Positions 57,077 to 64,000 of a DNA stretch of 64,000 nucleotides are shown here, piece by piece. Position 1 is the first letter of the stretch; each line of letters starts with the position of its first letter. The notes below the pieces were generated by a model. That model had not been told where the DNA came from. It worked only from the letters and a program-made list of their open reading frames with translations, and did no database searches. Source of the stretch: Gemmatimonadota bacterium (GTDB taxonomy: Bacteria > Latescibacterota > UBA2968); NCBI GenBank assembly GCA_026705765.1, contig JAPPAB010000011.1:1-64000 (forward strand). Reading direction: 5' to 3'. A program made the translations under genes and the position numbers.

Positions 57077-57103
57077 AGGGACGCAAAACAATCGCGTCCC
57101 TTT
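57075..57103 (+). terminator. Rho-independent terminator of the toxin-antitoxin operon
   Basis: 10-bp stem AAAGGGACGC/GCGTCCCTTT (57075-57084, 57094-57103) with a 9-base loop and a run of seven or more T residues. It overlaps the stop of the toxin gene. Confidence 0.92.
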
Positions 57104-57276
57104 TTTTGTCCAAAATGGACTTGATCCGTTGAGGTATATTCAATAAGATAAAGAACAGCGACGGGTTATCCATTCCCTTGCCGACGCCCGTCTTGTCCCA
57201 ATCCTATGCCTGATAATACCGCCTGGGAGATGGGTTGGGGTTTATCTCATCTTATTGTAATCTGCCTGAGAGACGC

Positions 57277-59634
57277 CTATCCCGAGCAATTCGAGCCACT
57301 GGCATCTGTAATACCCTGAAGCCACGTTTGAAAGGCGGCATCAAGCGGCGCGCATAGCCCTGTATTAGTAAAGTAAAATTCCTTCAGCTTTGTCAGCCCC
57401 CTCAGGCTCTGAGGAAGCGCACCCATCAAGGATGTGTTATCCTGGAGACTCAGAAACTCAAGATTGGAGAGTTTACCCAATTCTGTTGGAATCCTACCAC
57501 TCAACTGATTGTTGTGAAGAGCCAATAGCGTAAGGTTAGATAGATTGCCCAATTCTGTTGGAATCGCACCGCTCAACTGATTGTCGCCGAGGTCCAGGTA
57601 AGTGAGATTGGACAAGTTGCCCAATGCTGTTGGAATCTCGCCACTCAACTGATTGCCCCAAAGATACAAGTGCGTGAGATTGGGAAGGGTGAACAATTCG
57701 GATGGGATTGACGACAGTTGATTCTTTACCAGACTGAGTTTTGTCAGACCAGTCAGACCAGAAAAATCGTCAGCCTTCAGTTCTGTGAGGTTTGCACCAT
57801 CCAAAATGAGAGAACTTATCGCTGATAGATGCTCCGCTGTCACATCGCCGCAAGTGCTTACAGGCACTTGTGCCATAATCGCGTCGCGTACTGCATTCGT
57901 GCGATCACATACCGACACCCCTAACTCTACGCCACAATTCGAGCCATTGGTTTCTTCAATGCCCTGAAGCCACGTCTGAAAGGCAGGATCAAGCGGCGCG
58001 CATAGCCCTGTGTTATAAAAATAAAATTGCTTCAGATTTGTCAGCCCACTCAGACTTTGAGGAAGCTCACCCATCAAGGATGTGTTATCCTCGAGCCTCA
58101 GAATCTCAAGATAGGAGAGTTTACCCAGTTCTTTCGGAATCTCTCCAACCAACTGATTGTCGCCGAGGTCCAGTTCAGTGAGATTGGACAGAGTGCCCAA
58201 TGCCTCTGGAATCTCGCCATCCAACTGATTATTGTAAAGGTACAGGTGCGTAAGGTTCGATAGAGTGCCCAATGCTTCTGGAATCTCTCCAACCAACTGA
58301 TTGTCGCCGAGGTCCAGTTCAGTGAGATTGGACAGAGTGCCCAATGCTTCTGGAATCTCGCCATCCAACTGATTGAAGCTAAGCCACAGTTGCGTAAGGT
58401 TCGATAGATTACCCAATGCTTCTGGAATCTCGCCATCCAACTGATTGTCCCAAAGAGCCAGTAGCGTAAGATTGGACAGATTACTCAATTCTTTTGGGAT
58501 TTCACCTTCCAACTGATTGTCGCTAAGAGCCAGTATCTCAAGGTTAGACAGATTGCCCAATGCTGTTGGAATCTCGCCATCCAACCGATTGTTGTGAAGA
58601 GCCAGTAGCGTAAGGTTCGATAGATTACCCAATTCTTTGGGAATCGCACCCTCCAACTGATTGTCGTTAAGCCACAGTTGCGTAAGGTTCGATAGATTAC
58701 CCAATGCTGTTGGAATCTCGCCATCCAACCGATTTCTTTCAATATCCAGGTACGTTAGATTGAACAGGTTGCCCAATGCTGTTGGAATCTCGCCATCCAA
58801 CCGATTGTTGTAAAGAGCCAGTAGCGTAAGGTTCGATAGATTACCCAATTCTTTGGGAATCGCACCCTCCAACTGATTGTCGTTAAGCCACAGTTGCGTA
58901 AGGTTCGATAGATTACTCAATTCTGATGGAATCTCGCCAACCAACCGATTACGACTAAGAGACAGTTCCGTAAGATTAGAAAGATTGCCCAATTCTTTGG
59001 GAATCTCGCCATCCAACCGATTGCCACGGAGGTCCAGGTAAGTAAGATCAGAAAGGGCGAACAACTCTGAAGGAATGGATGTCGTCAATCGATTAAATGA
59101 CACATTAATCGAGGTAAGCGCGGTCAGGTCATCAAAAAAACCATCGGGCAGGCTACTGAGTCGGTTCTCTTGCAGGTTGAGCTTTATCAGACAAGTCAGA
59201 CCAGATAAATCCCCGGCCTTCAACTCTGTGAGACCTGCACCTGATAGACTCAGAGAATCTATTGCTGATAGATGTGCCGCTGTCACATCGCCACAAGTGC
59301 TTACAGGCACCAATGCCATAATCGAGTCGCGCACGGCAACTGTGCGGTCGCATACCGATACGCCTGGTGGAGGGACTTCTGTGCCAAACGAATCGACAAA
59401 TACCAAAAAGTCGGAAAATTCAATCACACCATTGCCATCCAGATCATACCTGACTTGATATGTCTCATCGCCACGACTTGATCCGAACTTCTCTACAAAC
59501 GCCAAAAAGTCGGAAAAACCTACGATACCATCTCCATCAAAGTCCGCAGAACGTGTCGTATTCGCAGAGGCGTAACCCACACATACCAGCACCGCAAGCG
59601 CGACAACATTCACAAACACCCATCTCTTTTTCAT
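57277..59634 (-). CDS. Large secreted dockerin-type/leucine-rich-repeat surface protein
   Basis: 785 residues. Signal peptide MKKRWVFVNVVALAVLVCVG, two dockerin/EF-hand-like repeats (ADFDGDGIVGFSDFLAFVEK, YDLDGNGVIEFSDFLVFVDS), then two tandem modules. Each begins with a Cys-containing cap (VSVCDRT...VPVSTCGDVTA), continues with 23-24-residue LRRs of the xxLGNLSNLTxLxLxxNxLxGEIP type (about 16 in module 1, five or six in module 2) and ends GLCAPLDxAFQTWLQGI. The repeats are nearly identical in DNA, so copy number may vary. A TTG 6 codons upstream is less likely. Probable calcium-binding surface recognition protein, driven by a sigma54 promoter 200 bases upstream. Confidence 0.88.
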   Translation of the reverse strand: MKKRWVFVNVVALAVLVCVGYASANTTRSADFDGDGIVGFSDFLAFVEKFGSSRGDETYQVRYDLDGNGVIEFSDFLVFVDSFGTEVPPPGVSVCDRTVAVRDSIMALVPVSTCGDVTAAHLSAIDSLSLSGAGLTELKAGDLSGLTCLIKLNLQENRLSSLPDGFFDDLTALTSINVSFNRLTTSIPSELFALSDLTYLDLRGNRLDGEIPKELGNLSNLTELSLSRNRLVGEIPSELSNLSNLTQLWLNDNQLEGAIPKELGNLSNLTLLALYNNRLDGEIPTALGNLFNLTYLDIERNRLDGEIPTALGNLSNLTQLWLNDNQLEGAIPKELGNLSNLTLLALHNNRLDGEIPTALGNLSNLEILALSDNQLEGEIPKELSNLSNLTLLALWDNQLDGEIPEALGNLSNLTQLWLSFNQLDGEIPEALGTLSNLTELDLGDNQLVGEIPEALGTLSNLTHLYLYNNQLDGEIPEALGTLSNLTELDLGDNQLVGEIPKELGKLSYLEILRLEDNTSLMGELPQSLSGLTNLKQFYFYNTGLCAPLDPAFQTWLQGIEETNGSNCGVELGVSVCDRTNAVRDAIMAQVPVSTCGDVTAEHLSAISSLILDGANLTELKADDFSGLTGLTKLSLVKNQLSSIPSELFTLPNLTHLYLWGNQLSGEIPTALGNLSNLTYLDLGDNQLSGAIPTELGNLSNLTLLALHNNQLSGRIPTELGKLSNLEFLSLQDNTSLMGALPQSLRGLTKLKEFYFTNTGLCAPLDAAFQTWLQGITDASGSNCSG

Positions 59635-59639
59635 ATTCT

Positions 59640-59838
59640 CAAACTCCTTCAATAAATGTGACCCAAAATGGCGTCAAGTCCACACCAATCACACCATTTT
59701 CATCCGTCCTGGTCAGGAGAGGACAACCCAAAGGGAGTTAGCTGATGGACACCACGTCATCAGCCGAAATTAAAGGTTGCCCTCCCATTTTCTTGAGTCC
59801 TGTGTCCAGGTTTCGGTTATGATGGCATTAGGATAACA
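59640..59838 (-). promoter_or_regulatory. Long structured leader of the dockerin/LRR gene
   Basis: The predicted sigma54 transcript starts about 200 bases before the ATG. Within it, complementary segments can pair: 59708-59712 with 59806-59810, 59741-59747 with 59758-59764, 59724-59728 with 59775-59779, and 59733-59737 with 59782-59786. The last two cross, as in a pseudoknot. It does not match a riboswitch class that I recognise. Ends with AAGGAG. Confidence 0.45.
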
Positions 59839-59848
59839 TTTATCAATA

Positions 59849-59865
59849 AGCAAAAATCGTGCCAA
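59849..59865 (-). promoter_or_regulatory. Sigma54 (-24/-12) promoter firing left
   Basis: On the minus strand, TTGGCACGATTTTTGCT: GG and GC are separated by exactly 10 bases and the rest matches the YTGGCACGrNNNTTGCW consensus. Directed at the dockerin/LRR gene. Confidence 0.9.
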
Positions 59866-60034
59866 TATGAACGTTTTTATAGAGAACTATACTCGTAATA
59901 CCTTGTTTTATATAAAAAAGAGAGCCAATATGACTGTATAATATCGTCCCAAAATAGTCGGATTGGCTCTTACATAAGACTTTATATGGTCTTAAAAGAC
60001 GTACTATGGTCTCAATGGTCCCGAGATTATTACA
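59849..60034. repeat. Left copy of the inverted regulatory repeat
   Basis: The reverse complement of this ~185-base stretch aligns end to end with 63460-63649 at roughly 75-80% identity by eye. Conserved parts, from promoter to regulator gene: sigma54 promoter, TTATATAAAACAA tract, hairpin GAGCCAAT...ATTGGCTC (about 59921-59969) followed on the minus strand by a T run, palindrome AAGACTTTATATGGTCTT (59976-59993) overlapping GTCTTAAAAGAC (59989-60000), and the GGTCTC...GAGA site (60008-60026). Confidence 0.88.
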
Positions 60035-60049
60035 CCCTTCATTATTTTG

Positions 60050-60101
60050 TTTGCAGGTGTGAAATTCAATATTATGTTTCTTTTGCAAGTGTGAGATTCA
60101 A
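60050..60101. repeat. Direct repeat upstream of the regulator gene
   Basis: TTTGCAGGTGTGAAATTCAA and TTTGCAAGTGTGAGATTCAA, 31-32 bases apart, just before the regulator's first ATG. The spacing is about three helical turns. Possible operator for autoregulation. Confidence 0.55.
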
Positions 60102-63100
60102 TGTATGAATCCGTTTTTTACCCATATCACAGGGTTCTTTCTATGATCAAGTCACTTGACCGCACGGGCACCTACCGGACTTATTCTATGGCCGATGGCC
60201 TGGCCGGGATGCGCATTGAACACATTGCCGAAGACAGCGAGGGGTGTATCTGGTTCGCCACCTGGGATAATGGCGTCAGTCGCTTCGATGGAAATGAATT
60301 CCAGAATTTCACCAAACAGGACGGTCTTATTGATGATCGTACTTATTTTGTTACACAAGACAGTCAGAACCGATTGTGGTTCGGGACAGCAAATGGCGTC
60401 TGCTGGTACGACGGAGCCAGATTCCATCATTTGAAGGACGATGGCATTGCAGACCGAGACGTGCGGTGCATCTACGAAGACAATGAGGGCCGTGTATGGT
60501 GCTGTGGTACCCGTACTATAGGGTATTGGGATAGCACTGCTTTCCACGACCTGATTCCGCTCTACCTTCAGAACTACGAAGAGCCTCCTTCTTCCAAGTG
60601 GCGTCCGTGTTGGGGTATTACTCAGGATCCGCGAGGACACCTGTGGTTTGGCTTCAACTACCTCATCCGCTTCAATGGTACATCCTTTCACCGCTATGAT
60701 GAGAAAGACGGTTTTCCCCAGGATGGAACCGCCTATGCCTTAGATACGGACCATACCGGCAAGGTGTGGATTGGTCGGTTTGGAAATCGAGATGAACTCT
60801 GGTGCTATGCCGATGGCACCTTCCAATCTGTTCAGGTAGATTTGGGAGGGTGGATACGCAAAATACAGTGTGACCGTGAAGGTCGGATGTGGTTTAGCAC
60901 TTCGGAAGGAGTATTGTATCAGGACGGTGATGGATTCAGCAGGTTTACCCCTGCCGATGGATTGCCCCATCCTGCAGTCAAAGCCGTATTTGAGGATCGC
61001 GATCATCAGTTCTGGTTTGCCACCTGGGGCGGCGTCGGTCTTTACGATGCACATAGTATCAGCGTTTTTGACCTCGGTAAGGCTTCTCCCAAAGACCAAA
61101 AGCCGATCGAGATCTCGCAGATCATACAAGACCGGCAAGGGAATATATGGATCGGACGTGTGTCACCCATTCTCACCTCCCTGAAAAAAAGCGTCGCCCG
61201 CTTTGATGGCGAGCACTTTGCATTTTTAGGCTCCGAGCAAGGCCTTGATATCGACAACTGTTTTTCTATGTACGAGGATCGCGAAGGGTATCTGTGGTTT
61301 GGCGGTTTCAATGGCCTGTTCCGCTACGATGGACAAGCGTTCAAAAAGATGAAAATAGCTGCGGTTTCAGGCGACAGGAGTATCAGTGCAATTGCTCAGG
61401 ACGCGCAAGGTCAATTTCTTTTTGGCTATTGGGAAAAGGACACCTATAAAATCGAATTTATAAAAGAAGAACTTTCGGTCAGTCCATTAAAGCTCATTTA
61501 CCAGCGGGACGAAGAGTTCCAAACCATTTTTGTGGAGGAGGAAAAGAAAGATGTTTTAGACCGTATTGGCACGGTGATTGCCGGGCGCGGTGGCGAGGTC
61601 TATTTTCATTTGGCCAGCCACAATTTCTCAGTTGGCGGCAGGGGACTGGCGCGCTGGCATCCCGAAGATGGGCTTAAATTTTATGGCATTGAAGATGGAC
61701 TGATCGACGATAGGGTCACAGATCTTATAGAAGACCGCCATGGCAACCTGTGGATCGCTACTCTCGGAGGTCTTTGTCGCTTTGATGGCAGTACCTTCCA
61801 GACCTTCACGACTGACGATGGGTTGCCGAGCAACCGCATCCGTTGCGTGTTCGAGGATCGGCAAGGGCATCTCTGGCTCGGCACAGACCGGGGTGTGACG
61901 CACTACGATGGTCAGCTTTTCCAGACCATCAACTCACCGCATATAGGACCGGTTTGCCAGATACTCGAAGATCGCGATGGCATTTTTTATTTTGGCACTC
62001 TTATGGGTTCTATCATACGCTATCGTCTGCGGCAAACTTCGCCCCGAGTTCGCCTGCTTCAGGTGATTGCCGATAAGATCTATGAGAACTCGGAGGAGGT
62101 CATTGTATCTACGGCAGGCCAGCAGGTTATTTTCGAGTACAAGGGCCTGAGTTTTTCCACCCATCCCAGCGACATGCTCTATGTCTATCGCCTGAATGGT
62201 CATGATGCCGACTGGCAACCGGCAACTCGAAAAATGCGGGCCTTTTACCGGGACTTGCCACCGGGAGACTACACCTTTCAGGTCCGGGCGATAGACCGCG
62301 ACCTCAATTACTCAGAGATCGCGCAAACGCGCCTCTCGATCACAGCAGATCCGCGCATCGAAGCATTGACGGACGTTATAAACCGTAGAGGAAGCCAGAA
62401 CTTTATCGGGCATAGCGCGGCCTTGCGCGAGTTTCAGATCAATCTTGAAAAAATTGCATCTACCAATATGACCGTGCTGATTATGGGCGAGACAGGTGTG
62501 GGCAAGGGACTGGCAGCGCGGGCACTACACGCGCTGAGTACCCATAGCGATGGGCCTTTTATAGAGGTTAGTTGCGGTGCATTGCCCGGGACATTGATCG
62601 ATAGCGAACTGTTTGGTCACGAGAAAGGGGCTTTTACCAGCGCAGTTTTCCACAGACTGGGCAGGGTGGAACTGGCAGAGGGTGGTACGCTCTTTTTGGA
62701 TGAGATCGGCGATATGGCTGTAGAAACGCAGACAAAGCTGTTGCGCTTGCTGGAAGAGGGCAGATTTGAACGCGTTGGGAGCAGTGAGACGCGGATGGCA
62801 AAGACGCGGATTGTGGCAGCGACGAATCGCAATCTCGAGGAGATGGTCAGCAGGGGTGATTTTAGAGAGGATCTCTATTACCGTCTCAATGCCTTTCCGA
62901 TGTATTTGCCGTCCCTGCGCGAGCGCAAGGAGGATATACTTGAGTTGGCCGAGTATTTCAAGACTCGCATGGCGACGCATTTAGGCAAGCAAATAGCTCC
63001 CTTGACGCCAGAAATTATTGCAGTGTTGCAAAGCTACGATTGGCCGGGTAATGTGCGGGAATTAGAGCATACCATACAGCGAGCCGTGGTCTTGTGTTCT

Positions 63101-63367
63101 GAGTCTCAAATTGGAAAGAGAGATCTGGGACTGCATAGTTCCCGAATCAAAGATACAGGTCGTGAGAGGCAGACCTTATCGGCTCCTCCTGACCGCGAAT
63201 TCGTACCTTTAAATGAATTTGAACGCCGCCACATCCTCGACGCGCTCGAAGCCACGAACTATCTGATAAAGGGCCCCAGGGGCGCGGCGAAGCTGCTTGG
63301 GATACCACCTTCTACATTGTATGGAAAAATGAAAAGACTGGGCATCAAACTAAATCCTCGCCAATAA
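60101..63367 (+). CDS. One-component regulator: beta-propeller + YYY sensor fused to sigma54-type AAA+ and Fis HTH
   Basis: 1088 residues. Residues ~20-660: two-component-regulator propeller (Reg_prop) repeats such as EDSEGCIWFATWDNGVSRFD and EDRQGHLWLGTDRGVTHYDG, enough for about two propellers. Residues ~675-750: YYY domain (YVYRLNGHDADWQPATRKMR). Residues ~765-1000: AAA+ domain with Walker A GETGVGKG (~796), L1 loop GAFTSA (~843), Walker B TLFLDEIGDM and WPGNVRELEH. Residues ~1040-1088: Fis-type HTH (GAAKLLGIPPSTLYGKM). No signal peptide and no membrane helix, so sensing is cytoplasmic, unlike propeller hybrid kinases. An ATG at 60143 (MIKSLDRTG) is an equally likely start. Flanked by mirrored sigma54 promoter regions. 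Confidence 0.92.
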   Translation: MYESVFYPYHRVLSMIKSLDRTGTYRTYSMADGLAGMRIEHIAEDSEGCIWFATWDNGVSRFDGNEFQNFTKQDGLIDDRTYFVTQDSQNRLWFGTANGVCWYDGARFHHLKDDGIADRDVRCIYEDNEGRVWCCGTRTIGYWDSTAFHDLIPLYLQNYEEPPSSKWRPCWGITQDPRGHLWFGFNYLIRFNGTSFHRYDEKDGFPQDGTAYALDTDHTGKVWIGRFGNRDELWCYADGTFQSVQVDLGGWIRKIQCDREGRMWFSTSEGVLYQDGDGFSRFTPADGLPHPAVKAVFEDRDHQFWFATWGGVGLYDAHSISVFDLGKASPKDQKPIEISQIIQDRQGNIWIGRVSPILTSLKKSVARFDGEHFAFLGSEQGLDIDNCFSMYEDREGYLWFGGFNGLFRYDGQAFKKMKIAAVSGDRSISAIAQDAQGQFLFGYWEKDTYKIEFIKEELSVSPLKLIYQRDEEFQTIFVEEEKKDVLDRIGTVIAGRGGEVYFHLASHNFSVGGRGLARWHPEDGLKFYGIEDGLIDDRVTDLIEDRHGNLWIATLGGLCRFDGSTFQTFTTDDGLPSNRIRCVFEDRQGHLWLGTDRGVTHYDGQLFQTINSPHIGPVCQILEDRDGIFYFGTLMGSIIRYRLRQTSPRVRLLQVIADKIYENSEEVIVSTAGQQVIFEYKGLSFSTHPSDMLYVYRLNGHDADWQPATRKMRAFYRDLPPGDYTFQVRAIDRDLNYSEIAQTRLSITADPRIEALTDVINRRGSQNFIGHSAALREFQINLEKIASTNMTVLIMGETGVGKGLAARALHALSTHSDGPFIEVSCGALPGTLIDSELFGHEKGAFTSAVFHRLGRVELAEGGTLFLDEIGDMAVETQTKLLRLLEEGRFERVGSSETRMAKTRIVAATNRNLEEMVSRGDFREDLYYRLNAFPMYLPSLRERKEDILELAEYFKTRMATHLGKQIAPLTPEIIAVLQSYDWPGNVRELEHTIQRAVVLCSESQIGKRDLGLHSSRIKDTGRERQTLSAPPDREFVPLNEFERRHILDALEATNYLIKGPRGAAKLLGIPPSTLYGKMKRLGIKLNPRQ

Positions 63368-63405
63368 ACTGCTGTCGTAACTATCTGCTCACCTCGAGTA
63401 CAAAC

Positions 63406-63442
63406 AAAAGCCCGTCGATCACCATTGATTGACGGGCTTTCT
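63406..63442 (+). terminator. Rho-independent terminator of the regulator gene
   Basis: Stem AAAGCCCGTC/GACGGGCTTT (63407-63416, 63431-63440), extended by GATC/GATT pairs, then TTCTTATATTTATT. Forty bases after the stop. Confidence 0.9.
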
Positions 63443-63459
63443 TATATTTATTAAATGAT

Positions 63460-63649
63460 AATGTACAATGGTCTCGGGACCATTGAGACCATTGTACGTC
63501 TTTTAAGACCATATAAGGTCTTGCAAAAGAGCCAGTCCAACTATTCTGTGACGATATGATATAGTTAGATTGGCTCTTTTTCTTTATATAAAACAACCCT
63601 TTACGAATAAAATCACAGGAACAATGCCCATATTGGCACGATTTTTGCG
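63460..63649. repeat. Right copy of the inverted regulatory repeat
   Basis: Order from the regulator outwards: perfect inverted repeat GTACAATGGTCTC-N9-GAGACCATTGTAC (63463-63497), GTCTTTTAAGAC (63498-63509), AAGACCATATAAGGTCTT (63505-63522), a 16-bp hairpin beginning GAGCCAGTCCAACTAT (arms 63529-63544, 63561-63576) with a following T run, and the sigma54 promoter. The palindromes lie 110-170 bases upstream of the promoter, the usual place for activator sites. Confidence 0.88.
63633..63649 (+). promoter_or_regulatory. Sigma54 (-24/-12) promoter firing right
   Basis: TTGGCACGATTTTTGCG: GG (63635-63636) and GC (63647-63648) are 10 bases apart, matching consensus at almost every position. Identical in its core to the left promoter. 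Start of transcription expected near 63660, about 60 bases before the next ATG. Confidence 0.92.
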
Positions 63650-63720
63650 TTAGATTTAACTTAGATTTCCTTTCTGTAATAGAAGTTAGCACAGTTCAAT
63701 TCTTGAAAGGGAGTAACACA

Positions 63721-64000
63721 ATGACAACAAAAACACATCACCGCATCTTGAGATTTGCATCCCTGAGCAGCATAATCCTCCTGCTAACACTCATTCTCAG
63801 CGGACACGCGCTTGCACAATTCACCTATACCTGGAAAACCGATCAAACCTACGAAGGGGTAGATAAGGCCACCCTCGTTCAACCCGTGCAGGTTATGTTC
63901 TTAAACCAGCCGATACAGGTCGTGCCCCACAGCGCATCACTGCGTATGATACAACAGTATTCCGTATTGCTCGGAACCGAATGGAGTGACGGACATGCTT
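63721..64000 (+). CDS. Secreted protein of unknown function, 5' part only
   Basis: Frame open to the window end (93 codons). MTTKTHHRILRFASLSSIIL, a hydrophobic core and HALA-QF make a clear signal peptide, cleaved near residue 32. The visible mature part (FTYTWKTDQTYEGVDKATLV...) has no motif I recognise. AAGGGAG precedes the ATG. It lies downstream of the right sigma54 promoter and so is a predicted target of the propeller-AAA+ regulator. Confidence 0.8.
   Translation, partial: MTTKTHHRILRFASLSSIILLLTLILSGHALAQFTYTWKTDQTYEGVDKATLVQPVQVMFLNQPIQVVPHSASLRMIQQYSVLLGTEWSDGHA

Noticed and set aside
58027-58263. Short plus-strand frames inside the LRR gene
   Set aside because: They reflect the repeat structure of the minus-strand LRR array read in another frame.
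59901-60030. Palindromic inverted repeats considered as transposon ends around 60101-63367
   Set aside because: The enclosed gene is a regulator, not a transposase; no target-site duplication is visible, and both repeats contain working-type sigma54 promoters. A past transposition is not excluded but not supported.

Overview
The window reads as chromosomal DNA of a Gram-negative-type, uncultivated bacterium. Universal genes are bacterial: rpsF-rpsR-rplI, rplY, pth, ispE, serS, uvrC and the his genes. They sit beside genes typical of large FCB/Latescibacterota- or Poribacteria-like genomes: secreted dockerin-type plus leucine-rich-repeat proteins, a genuine formylglycine-generating enzyme, a membrane pyrophosphatase, many GT-C membrane glycosyltransferases, and a beta-propeller sensor fused to a sigma54-type activator. 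The phylum is inference; there is no rRNA to confirm it. I saw no tRNA, rRNA, CRISPR array or insertion sequence. The + strand is C-rich over almost the whole window whichever strand is coding; xerD is the clear exception.

Layout. 1-8646 (minus): operon for a CDP-activated 3,6-dideoxyhexose (rfbF, rfbG, SDR, FkbM methyltransferase, rfbH) with a GT2, a GT22-like mannosyltransferase and a transketolase half cut by the window edge. 8971-12198 (minus): two more GT-C membrane proteins, one a paralogue of the GT22 enzyme. 12473-13330 (plus): small secreted dockerin/LRR protein. 13384-15235: BFN-UVR protein and FGE. 15340-20646 (minus): ispE, rplY, pth, hppA, rpsF, rpsR, rplI. 20777-30089 (plus): giant TPR protein, NtrC-like activator with a degenerate receiver, HtrA protease, M24 peptidase, xerD and a small coiled-coil membrane protein. 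30116-32439 (minus): uvrC and a phosphoesterase. 32615-41048 (plus): his cluster (G, D, C, B and a HAD phosphatase) interrupted by a GT-C/TPR protein and an enolase-superfamily protein. 41059-54188 (plus): surface-polysaccharide cluster (four cytosolic glycosyltransferases, YfhO-like protein, Wzx flippase, two SDRs, GT-C, GT2). 54587-57076: serS and a Panacea/PemK-like toxin-antitoxin pair.

57277-64000 is the most unusual part. A cytoplasmic propeller-YYY-AAA+-Fis regulator lies between two inverted, diverged copies of a ~185-bp regulatory region. Each copy has palindromic sites, an insulating hairpin and a consensus -24/-12 sigma54 promoter firing outwards: leftwards to a 785-aa dockerin/LRR surface protein through a ~200-nt leader, rightwards to another secreted protein cut by the window end. 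It looks like a self-contained sensor-to-surface-protein switch.
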